Assembly: GCF_002737755.1 (NCBI RefSeq)
Contig: NZ_PEGH01000017.1
Span: forward strand, 496,001 to 560,000
From: Caulobacter sp. BP25
GTDB lineage: Bacteria > Pseudomonadota > Alphaproteobacteria > Caulobacterales > Caulobacteraceae
Direction of reading: 5' to 3'
Length of the DNA stretch: 64,000 bases
The translations under genes were made by a program, and so were the position numbers. This document shows, piece after piece, positions 27,600-35,377 of this stretch; the stretch's first letter is position 1; each line of letters opens with the position of its first letter. The notes beneath the pieces were generated by a model. The model saw only the letters and a program-made list of their open reading frames with translations, made no database searches and was not told where the DNA came from.

Positions 27600-28238
27600 A
27601 TGATGAACACCTCCCCCACCCGGCGCGGCGCCAACGCCGCGCTTTTGGCCTTCCTCGGCGCCGCCGCGATCGGCGCGCCCGCCATGGCCCAGCAGGCCCG
27701 CGACCCGAACGCGGAGGCCTTTGTCCAGACCAAGGCCCAACGGGTTATCTCGGTGCTCGCCAACAAGGGCATGAGCGAGGCCCAGAAGAAGCAGGTCTTC
27801 CATCAGGCGATCGACGAACTGGCCGACGTGCCGCGCGTCACCAACTTCGTGCTGGGCAAGTATGCGCGCACCATCACGCCCGACCAGCGCGCCCGCTTCG
27901 CGCCGGCCTTCCGCACCTACGCCGAGAACGTCTACCAGGACCGCATCGACGACTATAAGGGCGAGGTCCTGAAGGTGACCGGCTCGACCGTGCGCAAGCC
28001 CGGCGACGTGATCGTCAACACCACCATCTCGGGCGGCCAGATCAGCCAGCCTTTGCCGGTGTCCTGGCGGGTTCTGGGCGGCGGGCAGACCTGGAAGGTC
28101 GTCGACGTCCAGTTCAAGGGCGTGTGGCTGGCCATCACCCAGCAGCAGGACTTCGTCTCGACGATCGACAACGCCGGCGGCAACATCGACGTACTGATCA
28201 ACCAACTTCAAAAGGGGCAGGGCGCCAAGGGTCGCTAA
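27600..28238 (+). CDS. mlaC: Phospholipid-transport periplasmic protein MlaC
   Basis: Periplasmic shuttle of the Mla pathway, 212 residues with a signal peptide (cleavage near AMAQQ at about 30). Motifs include NFVLGKYARTITPDQRARFAPAF and the WKVVDVQFKGVWLAITQQQDF end, both characteristic of the MlaC/Ttg2 family. Two adjacent ATGs (27600 and 27603) are possible. It lies 13 bases after mlaA and 31 before mlaD in one operon. Confidence 0.92.
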   Translation: MMNTSPTRRGANAALLAFLGAAAIGAPAMAQQARDPNAEAFVQTKAQRVISVLANKGMSEAQKKQVFHQAIDELADVPRVTNFVLGKYARTITPDQRARFAPAFRTYAENVYQDRIDDYKGEVLKVTGSTVRKPGDVIVNTTISGGQISQPLPVSWRVLGGGQTWKVVDVQFKGVWLAITQQQDFVSTIDNAGGNIDVLINQLQKGQGAKGR

Positions 28239-28269
28239 GCGGCGAGGCGTCCGAGGACGGAAGAAGACT

Positions 28270-28785
28270 ATGGCGTTGCGCGAACAATGGGCCGAGACGG
28301 CCATGGGCTTGGTTGTTCTGGCCCTGGCAGGCAGCTTCCTGACCTATTCCCTGAGCGTGGGAGGCGTCTCGACCAAACGCGGGAACTACGAGATCAGCGC
28401 CAAGTTCGGCGAGGCCGGCTCGCTGGCCCCGGGCGCGGCCGTCAGCGTGGCGGGCGTCAAGGTCGGCACCGTCTCGCAGGTCACGCTTGAGCCGAAGACC
28501 TATCTAGCGGTCGCCAAGCTCTCCATCGACCCCAGCGTGAAGCTGCCGGCCGACTCCACGGCCAAGATCACCAGCGACGGCCTGCTGGGCGGGGCGCACA
28601 TCGCCATCGCGCCGGGCGCCTCGTTGGAGGATCTCAAGCCGGGCGGCGAGATCGAGAACACGCAAGGCGCCGTCGATATCTTCGGCCTGATCGGCTCGGT
28701 GATCCGTCCGCAAGGCGGCGGATCGAGCGACACGGGGACGGGCGCGGCGACGCCGTCGGCCTCGCAACCGGCCGAGAGCTACTGA
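28270..28785 (+). CDS. mlaD: MCE-domain phospholipid transporter subunit MlaD
   Basis: A 171-residue inner-membrane-anchored MCE protein: one N-terminal helix (about residues 12-33) and an MCE domain (about 38-117) containing AKFGEAGSLAPGAAVSVAGVKVG-type and DGLLGGAHIAIAPGA segments. It forms the hexameric ring on MlaE/MlaF that receives lipid from or gives lipid to MlaC. The C-terminal tail is Gly/Ser/Ala-rich. Confidence 0.94.
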   Translation: MALREQWAETAMGLVVLALAGSFLTYSLSVGGVSTKRGNYEISAKFGEAGSLAPGAAVSVAGVKVGTVSQVTLEPKTYLAVAKLSIDPSVKLPADSTAKITSDGLLGGAHIAIAPGASLEDLKPGGEIENTQGAVDIFGLIGSVIRPQGGGSSDTGTGAATPSASQPAESY

Positions 28786-28786
28786 C

Positions 28787-29596
28787 ATGACCGCCGGCGA
28801 GGCGGCCCGGAAGGTCGCCGTCAATCCCATCCGATCGCTCGGGCGTTCGACCCTGGCCGCCGTCCGCACGGTTGGCGCGGTGGGCGTGTTCGCCGTGCGG
28901 GGCGCCGCTGCGGCGCTGAGCCCTCCTTGGTTTCCGGGCCAGCTGATGCGCCAGTTCATGGCGATCGGCTTCTTCTCGCTGCCGGTCGTCGGCCTGACCG
29001 CCGTCTTCACCGGCGCGGCCCTGGCGCTGAACATCTTCACCGGCGGCGGGCGTTTCAACGCCGAGCAGGTGATGCCGCAGATTGTGGCCCTTGGCATCAC
29101 GCGCGAGCTGGGTCCTGTCCTCGCCGCCCTAATGCTGGCCGGCCGCGTCTCGGCCGCGATCGCCGCCGAGATCGGGGCCATGCGCGCGACCGAGCAGATC
29201 GACGCCATGCGCACCCTTTCGACCGATCCGTTCCGCTATCTGGTCGCGCCGCGCCTGCTGGCCGCCGTGCTGATGCTGCCCCTGCTGACGGCGGTGGCCG
29301 ACACGATCGGCATCGCCGGCGGCTGGCTGGTCGCCACGCGGGTGCTGGAGTTCAATCCGACCATCTACATCCGCAACACGGTCAACTTCCTTGAAAGCTG
29401 GGACATCGTCTCTGGCCTGATCAAGGCGGCCGTGTTCGGCTTCATCGTGGCGCTGATGGGCTGCTACCACGGCTACAACGCCTCGGGCGGCGCGCGGGGG
29501 GTCGGGCGAGCCACGACCCATGCGGTCGTCTCCTCGGCGATCCTGATCTTCGCCTCGGACTACCTCCTGACCACCTTCTTCACCCACGCCTCATGA
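28787..29596 (+). CDS. mlaE: Phospholipid ABC transporter permease MlaE
   Basis: Inner-membrane permease of the MlaFEDB complex, 269 residues with five helices in the MlaE fold. Signatures include GRVSAAIAAEIGAMRATEQIDAM near residue 125 and VFGFIVALMGCYHGYNASGGARGVGRATT near 220. The start is one base after the mlaD stop, and the stop overlaps mlaF (ATGA). Confidence 0.95.
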   Translation: MTAGEAARKVAVNPIRSLGRSTLAAVRTVGAVGVFAVRGAAAALSPPWFPGQLMRQFMAIGFFSLPVVGLTAVFTGAALALNIFTGGGRFNAEQVMPQIVALGITRELGPVLAALMLAGRVSAAIAAEIGAMRATEQIDAMRTLSTDPFRYLVAPRLLAAVLMLPLLTAVADTIGIAGGWLVATRVLEFNPTIYIRNTVNFLESWDIVSGLIKAAVFGFIVALMGCYHGYNASGGARGVGRATTHAVVSSAILIFASDYLLTTFFTHAS

Positions 29597-30360
29597 CGCA
29601 GATCCCCAAACTGGCCTGGAAGGGCGTCACCAAGCGCTTCGGAGACCGACCCGTCCTGGACGGGCTGGACCTGTCGGTCGCGCCCGGCAAGTCGCTGGTG
29701 ATCATCGGCGGCTCGGGGCAGGGCAAGTCGGTGACCATCAAGACCGCCCTTGGCCTGATGCGGCCCGAGAGCGGCCAGATCGAGCTGGACGGCCAGAACG
29801 TCGTCGGCCTGTCGGAAGGCCAGCGCCGCAAGCTGTTCTCGCGGATCGGCGTGCTGTTCCAGGGCGCGGCCCTGTTCGACAGCCTGAGCATCTGGGAAAA
29901 CGTCGCCTTCCGCCTGCTCAACGCCGACGGTGTGCCGCGCAAGCAGGCGCGGGAACGGGCCATCGAGGCCCTAGAACAGGTTCGCCTGGACCCGGCCGTC
30001 GCCGACCGCTTCCCCTCCGAGCTGTCGGGCGGCATGCAGAAGCGGGCGGGCCTGGCCCGCGCCGTTGTCGCCCAGCCGGAGATCCTGTTCTTCGACGAGC
30101 CGACGACGGGTCTGGACCCCATCACTGCTGCGGCGATCAACCAGCTGATCTCGGATCAGGTGCGTCGCCTGGGCTCGACGGCGGTGTCGATCACCCACGA
30201 TCTGGCCTCGGCCCAGACCATCGGCGACGAGATCGCCATGCTGCACGGCGGCAAGATCGTCTGGCGCGGCCCCGCCGCCGATCTCCAGACGACCGACAAT
30301 CCTTATGTGCGCCAGTTCGTCGAAGGGCGTCCAGACGGGCCGATCGCTCACACGGTCTGA
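29593..30360 (+). CDS. mlaF: Phospholipid ABC transporter ATP-binding protein MlaF
   Basis: ATPase of the Mla retrograde/anterograde phospholipid transporter, 255 residues. Walker A GGSGQGKSVTIK near residue 38, signature LSGGMQKRAGLARA near 140 and Walker B ILFFDEPTTGLDP near 160 are all intact. It overlaps mlaE by four bases and ends the operon; no STAS-domain mlaB is present in the window. It converges with oxyR. Confidence 0.95.
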   Translation: MTQIPKLAWKGVTKRFGDRPVLDGLDLSVAPGKSLVIIGGSGQGKSVTIKTALGLMRPESGQIELDGQNVVGLSEGQRRKLFSRIGVLFQGAALFDSLSIWENVAFRLLNADGVPRKQARERAIEALEQVRLDPAVADRFPSELSGGMQKRAGLARAVVAQPEILFFDEPTTGLDPITAAAINQLISDQVRRLGSTAVSITHDLASAQTIGDEIAMLHGGKIVWRGPAADLQTTDNPYVRQFVEGRPDGPIAHTV

Positions 30361-30374
30361 CCCGGCGCGGCGCC

Positions 30375-31289
30375 TCAACCGGCCTCGCGCAGGGTTTCGG
30401 CCAGCAGTCGGCCCTCGACCGAGCGGCTGGAGCCCGCGCGCCAGGCCACCACGATCTCGCGGCTGGAATACTCCGTCGCCAGCGGGCGCACGGTGACGGC
30501 GGCCTTGTCGGTCAGCCCCGCCTGCACCGCCATGGCCGGCAGGAACGAGACGCCAAGGCCCGAGCCGATCATCTGCACCAGGGTCGGCAAGGAGGTGGCC
30601 GCGAAGCTCTCCTCCTCGCCTAAGCCCCCATTGCCATAACGGGAGGGCGGCTCCAGGCCACAGGCGGCCAGGGCGTGGTCGCGCAGACAGTGGCCGTCCT
30701 CCAGCAGGATCAGGTCATCGCCGCGCAGGCTGTCGGGATCGACCCGAACCGACGCCGCCATCGGATGGTTGGCGGGCGCGGCGGCCAGCAGTTCGTCGTC
30801 CTCGACATGGGCCCAGTCCAGGCCGCTCATGTCGTAGGGCAGAGCAATCAGGGCCGCGTCCAGCGCACCGGCCTTTAGCGCCCCGATCAGCCGCTGAGTC
30901 AGGTCCTCGCGCAGGAACAGCTTCAGCTTGGGGAAGCGGTCGCGCAGGACGGGCAGGGCGCGCGGCAGAAGATAAGGCGCCACCGTCGGGATCACGCCCA
31001 GCCGGAAGCGGCCCGCCAACGGCTGGCCCGCGCCCCGCGCGGCCTGCACCAGATCCTCGGCCCGAGCCAGGATGTCCTCGGCGCGGCGCACGGCCTCCTG
31101 GCCCGCGGCGGTCAGGATCACCCCGGATCGCGCGCGATCGACGACGGGCGCGCCAAGGATTTTCTCCAGCTCCTGGATGCCGGCCGACAGGGTCGGCTGG
31201 GTCACGTGGGCGTTCTCGGCCGCCCGGCTGAACGAGCCGTGCTCTGAGAGCAGCTTCAGATATTGCAGTTGGCGCAGGGTGGGCAGCAT
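30375..31289 (-). CDS. oxyR: Hydrogen-peroxide-sensing regulator OxyR
   Basis: LysR-family regulator, 304 residues. The winged helix spans residues 1-60 (LRQLQYLKLLSEHGSFSRAA), and the effector domain carries the two redox cysteines in DGHCLRDHALAACG, spaced as in OxyR Cys199/Cys208. That spacing distinguishes it from generic LysR proteins. Peroxide is expected to form the disulfide and activate target genes. It is divergent from ahpD; an ATAG-N7-CTAT element lies just upstream of its start. Confidence 0.93.
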   Translation of the reverse strand: MLPTLRQLQYLKLLSEHGSFSRAAENAHVTQPTLSAGIQELEKILGAPVVDRARSGVILTAAGQEAVRRAEDILARAEDLVQAARGAGQPLAGRFRLGVIPTVAPYLLPRALPVLRDRFPKLKLFLREDLTQRLIGALKAGALDAALIALPYDMSGLDWAHVEDDELLAAAPANHPMAASVRVDPDSLRGDDLILLEDGHCLRDHALAACGLEPPSRYGNGGLGEEESFAATSLPTLVQMIGSGLGVSFLPAMAVQAGLTDKAAVTVRPLATEYSSREIVVAWRAGSSRSVEGRLLAETLREAG

Positions 31290-31298
31290 GGGTCGAAT

Positions 31299-31313
31299 AT
31301 AGGCGACATCTAT
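31299..31313. promoter_or_regulatory. Candidate OxyR half-operator
   Basis: ATAG-N7-CTAT at 31299-31313, one half of the four-part OxyR consensus (ATAG-N7-CTAT-N7-ATAG-N7-CTAT). It is in the oxyR/ahpD divergent region, 10 bases from the oxyR ATG. The second half is not recognisable. Confidence 0.35.
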
Positions 31314-31513
31314 CAGAAAGCAAAAAACTATTGATTGGATGCATTTCGCCGAGACGCTTATCCAAGGTCATGGTGAAAAGGCTTCGGATGTTTCCCCCAT
31401 CCCCCCGAAGCGCCCCGCCTGATCCCCGGTCCGCCCTCAGCCCCCCGTCGCCGCGGCGGACCGGGACGTCGTCCCCTGACAATGCTATGCGGCCCCGTCA
31501 TCTGGAGCCGCCC

Positions 31514-32065
31514 ATGCCAATCCAAGCCTTGTGCGCCGCCCTGCCGCCTTACGCGCGGGACATCGCCAGGAACCTCTCGATCCTAGCCGAAGAGACCGTG
31601 CTTTCGGACCAGGCCAAGTGGGGCTGCTTCGTCGCCAGCGCTCATACGGTGGCCGAGCCCCTGACCCTGCGGGCGATCGACGCGACGGCCGAGGCGGCGG
31701 GCCTTTCGGAAAAGGCCTTCGAGGCGGCCAGAACCGCGTCGGCGGTCATGGCGATGAACAACACCTACTTTCGCGCCCTGCACCTGATGTCCGCCGCCGA
31801 ATATCGGGCGCTTCCGTCTCGCCTGCGGATGAACCGACTGTCCGATCCGGGCGCGCCCGCAGTTGATTACGAGCTGTGGAGTCTCGCAGCGTCGGCGATC
31901 AATGGTTGCGGCGCGTGCCTCGACAGCCATGAGGCCGAACTGCGGGCGCGCGGCGTGACCCCGCTCCAGGCGCAGGCGGCGCTGCGGATCGCCGCCGTGG
32001 TTAACGCGGTCGGTCGAGTGATGGCGGCCGAATCCGCAGCCAATCCCCAAAAATGGGGCGTTTGA
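31514..32065 (+). CDS. ahpD: Alkylhydroperoxidase AhpD
   Basis: A 183-residue AhpD/CMD-fold protein with the redox motif NGCGACLDSHEAEL near residue 130 (Cys-x-x-Cys with the proton-relay His four residues after) and the preceding Glu in YELWSLA. AhpD reduces lipoyl-linked AhpC in mycobacteria; ahpC is not in this window. The frame runs upstream to 31331, but MPIQALCAALPPYARD at 31514 is the usual start. Divergent placement from oxyR suggests peroxide control. Confidence 0.93.
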   Translation: MPIQALCAALPPYARDIARNLSILAEETVLSDQAKWGCFVASAHTVAEPLTLRAIDATAEAAGLSEKAFEAARTASAVMAMNNTYFRALHLMSAAEYRALPSRLRMNRLSDPGAPAVDYELWSLAASAINGCGACLDSHEAELRARGVTPLQAQAALRIAAVVNAVGRVMAAESAANPQKWGV

Positions 32066-32217
32066 GTTCTATCCGCGACTCCCGGTCGCGGTTACCCCTA
32101 CTCGACATTCATCTTGTCCGTGAACTAAGTTGTTAACCTCTGGGTAAGAGATTCGCGGCGTTCGGCCGTCGTTCCTTAAGGAACGCGTCGGACCCGCATG
32201 GGGCGAAGGTGGGCGAG

Positions 32218-33588
32218 ATGAGACTGCTGTCGAAAAATTCTCGGGACAAGAACGCCAAGCCGGCCGTTCTGGGCGACGATCGCAGCGAGGCGATGCTTCA
32301 CCAGATCGAGTCCACCCAGGCCATCGGTCAACGCTACGAGACCATTCACGGCGGGCTCGACAGCATCGGCCGGGTCATGGAGCACCTGAAAGCGATCGAG
32401 CCGCTGATCGCCGAGATCCGTGGCCCTGTCGGCCAGGAATTCGAGGCCCGGCGAGCCGAACACGCCGAGCTGATCGCCCTGCGCGCCAACTTCGACCACG
32501 CCCAGCGCCAGATTGCCCAGATCCAGGCCGAGGAGCGCGAAGTCAGCGCTCGCCTCGCCGCCGCCGAAACCGCCCTTGGCGAGTCCGACGCCCGCCGCCA
32601 GAGCCAGGATGTGACTCTGGAGGACAACGCCCTTGAGATCGACCGTCTGCGCAACGCCCTGCTACAGTCGGACCTGAAGGTCTCGAACCTCGACGCATCC
32701 CTGCGTGACGCCAACGCCCGCATCGAGCACCTGGTGCAGGACGTCGAGGGCCTGCGCGCCCAGGCTCAGGACATCGACACCCGTCGCGGTGACGCCGAGG
32801 CCGCCCTGGCCCGCGCCAACCAAGACAACGCCCTGCTGGGCGAGGAAGCCGCCACGCTCAAGAAGCGCGTCGATCAGGCCGGCCTGGATCTGGCCCGCCT
32901 GTCGCGCATCGAGACCGACCTCGAAGCCCAGGTCGCCGCCGAGCGCGCGCGCGTTCAGGCTCTCGAGAACGCGCTGGCCGCCCACCAGACCGACAGCGGC
33001 CGCATCGTTCGCGGCCTGGAAAGCCAGGTCGAGGCCAGCCGCGCCGAGATCTCGGCCCTGCAGACGCGCCTCGAGACCGCTACGGGCCGCGCCGACAAGC
33101 TGGAAGAGATGAACACGCAGCTCTCGGCCCGCCTGGCCGAGTCCAGCGCCCACCAGAAGGCCGTCGAGCGCCGCGCCGGCGACCTTAATGTCGCCCTGGA
33201 GCGCGCCCTGGAACGCATCCGCGCCCTGGAGGAAGAGGCCGAAAGCCTGCGTCAGCGCCACGCCGGCGTCGACACGGCTCGCGCCACCGCCATCGAGCGC
33301 GCCGACCAGATGGCCAAGAGCGCCGTCGCCCAGGAAAAGGCGATGAAGCGGGCCGAGGAGCGCGCCCAGCAACTGCGCGCCCGCCTGGACGCCATGCAGG
33401 AAGCCCAGGACCAGATCCGCCGCGAGCACGAGGACAAGGTCTCCGAGCTGCAAGCCACGATCGAGCGCCTCACCTCGGAGAACGCTCTGGCCGAAGGCGC
33501 CCTGGAAGCGGCCCGCCGCGACCGCTCGCGCCTGCAGATGGCGCTGCTCGGCGCCAGCGGCGACGCCGACCTGGCCGACGCGGGCTGA
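32218..33588 (+). CDS. creS: Crescentin, intermediate-filament-like cell-curvature protein
   Basis: Bacterial intermediate-filament-like protein that lines the inner curvature of Caulobacter cells. 456 residues, about the size of C. crescentus crescentin. It opens with the basic MRLLSKNSRDKNAK segment (MreB/membrane contact), followed by AMLHQIESTQAIGQRYETI and a near-continuous heptad coiled coil from about residue 70 to 445 rich in Ala, Glu, Arg and Leu, ending in RSRLQMALLGASGD. The match to crescentin is by direct recognition. A GTG at 32209 is in frame, but the ATG gives the known N-terminus. It appears monocistronic. Confidence 0.96.
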   Translation: MRLLSKNSRDKNAKPAVLGDDRSEAMLHQIESTQAIGQRYETIHGGLDSIGRVMEHLKAIEPLIAEIRGPVGQEFEARRAEHAELIALRANFDHAQRQIAQIQAEEREVSARLAAAETALGESDARRQSQDVTLEDNALEIDRLRNALLQSDLKVSNLDASLRDANARIEHLVQDVEGLRAQAQDIDTRRGDAEAALARANQDNALLGEEAATLKKRVDQAGLDLARLSRIETDLEAQVAAERARVQALENALAAHQTDSGRIVRGLESQVEASRAEISALQTRLETATGRADKLEEMNTQLSARLAESSAHQKAVERRAGDLNVALERALERIRALEEEAESLRQRHAGVDTARATAIERADQMAKSAVAQEKAMKRAEERAQQLRARLDAMQEAQDQIRREHEDKVSELQATIERLTSENALAEGALEAARRDRSRLQMALLGASGDADLADAG

Positions 33589-33630
33589 AACGAGAACCCC
33601 TTCCTTCTCCCCCCTGCGGGATAGGGGAGG

Positions 33631-34155
33631 CTACTTCGCCTCCGTCGCCGCTTTCAGCCCGGCGACCTGCTGGCCGATGACTCCATCGACGCCGGCGGCC
33701 CATTTGTCGAAACCGCCTTTCAGGTAGCCGCCAACGTCGTAGGTGACGGTGATCGTCGTCTTGCCGTCCTTCTCCGCGAGCAGGAAGGTCAGCGCGCCGG
33801 TCGCGCCGGAGGTCTGCAAAGGTCCCAGCGCCCCGGACAGCACGAGCTTCCGCCCCGGCGCGGCATGAACCGTGGTCATGTGCACGACGGACCCGCCGTT
33901 CGGCAGCCGTTCGCAGAAGCAGCCGCCCGACGCCGCCGCCAGCGAGAGGTTGGCGGCCGAGCGGGACCAGGTGTGCGCCGACGCCCACCATTTCGACGGT
34001 TGGACCAGCACGTCCCACACCGCCGCAGCCGGCGCGTCGATCACCACCTCGTGCTTGACCTCAAAGCCGTTCGGCTGGGCGTCGACCACCTCGGCCCGCG
34101 CCGCGCCAGCGGCGAGCAGGGCCAGCCCGGCGGCGGCGATCGTCAGCGTTCTCAT
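33631..34155 (-). CDS. Exported SRPBCC (AHSA1/START-like) protein
   Basis: A 174-residue protein with a signal peptide (MRTLTIAAAGLALLAAGAARA) and a SRPBCC fold: VKHEVVIDAPAAAVWDVLV at the start of the domain, PSKWW, TSGATGALTFLLAEKDGKTTITVTYDVGG-type strands, and a C-terminal helix. Such domains bind hydrophobic ligands. Two adjacent cysteines separated by one residue (GGCFCERL) are notable for an exported protein. No substrate can be named. Confidence 0.8.
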   Translation of the reverse strand: MRTLTIAAAGLALLAAGAARAEVVDAQPNGFEVKHEVVIDAPAAAVWDVLVQPSKWWASAHTWSRSAANLSLAAASGGCFCERLPNGGSVVHMTTVHAAPGRKLVLSGALGPLQTSGATGALTFLLAEKDGKTTITVTYDVGGYLKGGFDKWAAGVDGVIGQQVAGLKAATEAK

Positions 34156-34228
34156 ATCGGGTCTCCTCCCCAGACGGCGGGCGGAGGCTGACGGCTTCGA
34201 CGACGAACCGTCAAGCCGACGAGCGCGG

Positions 34229-35221
34229 CTACTCGACTGGCGAGGTGATCGTCGCGCCGCCCGCCTTCAGGCGGTCCAGCACGCCATTGGCGGGCAGCAG
34301 GAAACCCAAATCCACCACCGCCACGGTGACGCCCGGCCGCTTCAAGGCCTCGGTCATGGCGCCCGTCGTCAGGCCGACGCCCTTCTCCAGAAGTTCGACG
34401 CCGCCCGGGGCATGGAGCAGGCACCGCTGGGCGGCGCTGGCCCGATAGCGGGCGCGGACAGACGCAAGATCGCCCTCGGCCCAGTCGCGGCCGATCGTCG
34501 TAGAATGCGCGCCGTCATAGGCGATCTCGTCCAGCGCCACGCGCAGGCAATAGAGCTGGTCCTCGGCCGAAAGCTTCGAGGCAATCGTCGTCACCGCGCT
34601 CATCCGGTACTGGCCCACGGCCTTGACCTTCAGTTTGCGAGCCTTGGCCATGCGCTCGACCGTGCTGACCGGCTTGGCTTCGGAAAGCCCCGCCGCCTGG
34701 CGGAAATCCGACAGCAGCAGGAAGCCCGCCACGGCAGGTTTCCAGTTCTTGTACTCGCCCGCGCCCTTGCGGGCCTGGGTCCGCGCTTCCACGAACCGGG
34801 CCTTGAGGTCGGGCGGCAGCTCGTTCTCCAGCGACTTGCCCAGCGGCTGGCGCAAGCCGGCGCCGAACCGCAGGACAAAGCCGGCGACTTGGGTGACGCC
34901 GACCGAAGCTTCGGGCGGCACGAGCACGAGACTGGCCTTGTCCAACGCCTTCTCGAGGCGCGGGCTGGACCATTTCAGTTGGTGGGGCAGGGGCGGGGCC
35001 GAGCCCAGGATGTAGAGCCGAGCGCCGTCCTTCTCGACCAGCCAGACGGCGGGGCCCGGCGGCTTGGCCATGATCGTCAGCTCGGCGACCACCGCGCTCT
35101 CGTCCTGAGCCGGGGCCTGACCGAGATCGACCGTTGGCGGCGGGGCGGTCTGGGCCAGGGCCGAGGTCGACAAGAACAGGGAAAGGGCGAGGGCGGGCAG
35201 GACGGACTTGGACGCGGCCAT
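34229..35221 (-). CDS. TraB/GumN family protein, divergent active site
   Basis: A 330-residue exported protein with a signal peptide (MAASKSVLPALALSLFLS). It resembles the TraB/GumN (Tiki-like) family: WLVEKDGARLYILGSAPPLP, LKWSSPRLEKALDKASLVL and the C-terminal GVTVAVVDLGFLLPANGVLDRL. The family's GTxH motif is replaced by GSAP, so the metal-binding His is missing at that position. Peptidase activity is therefore doubtful. I chose MAASKS at 35221; the frame begins at 35242. Confidence 0.75.
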   Translation of the reverse strand: MAASKSVLPALALSLFLSTSALAQTAPPPTVDLGQAPAQDESAVVAELTIMAKPPGPAVWLVEKDGARLYILGSAPPLPHQLKWSSPRLEKALDKASLVLVPPEASVGVTQVAGFVLRFGAGLRQPLGKSLENELPPDLKARFVEARTQARKGAGEYKNWKPAVAGFLLLSDFRQAAGLSEAKPVSTVERMAKARKLKVKAVGQYRMSAVTTIASKLSAEDQLYCLRVALDEIAYDGAHSTTIGRDWAEGDLASVRARYRASAAQRCLLHAPGGVELLEKGVGLTTGAMTEALKRPGVTVAVVDLGFLLPANGVLDRLKAGGATITSPVE

Positions 35222-35248
35222 CAAAACTCCTTCAGCCCCCATTTCATC

Positions 35249-35373
35249 TAACCCTTCTCCACTTGCGGGAGAAGGTGTCAGCGGAGCTGACGGATGAGGG
35301 GTTGGACGGACACGCCCCAGAAACCCCTCACCCGGCCCGTTGGGCCACCCTCTCCCGCAAGGGGAGAGGGGGT
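35249..35373. repeat. Intergenic inverted-repeat element (CCCTTCTCC/GGGAGAGGG type)
   Basis: The left half carries hairpin CTCC-ACTTGC-GGGAG and GGATGAGGGGTT; the right half carries AACCCCTCACCC and hairpin CCCTCTCCC-GCAA-GGGGAGAGGG. The halves are inverted relatives. A fragment of the same type lies at about 33605-33632 (TCTCCCCCCTGCGGGATAGGGG). Confidence 0.65.
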
Positions 35374-35377
35374 TCGA

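Noticed and set aside
32209-32217. GTG start for crescentin at 32209
   Set aside because: The known protein begins MRLLSKNS, which is the ATG at 32218.
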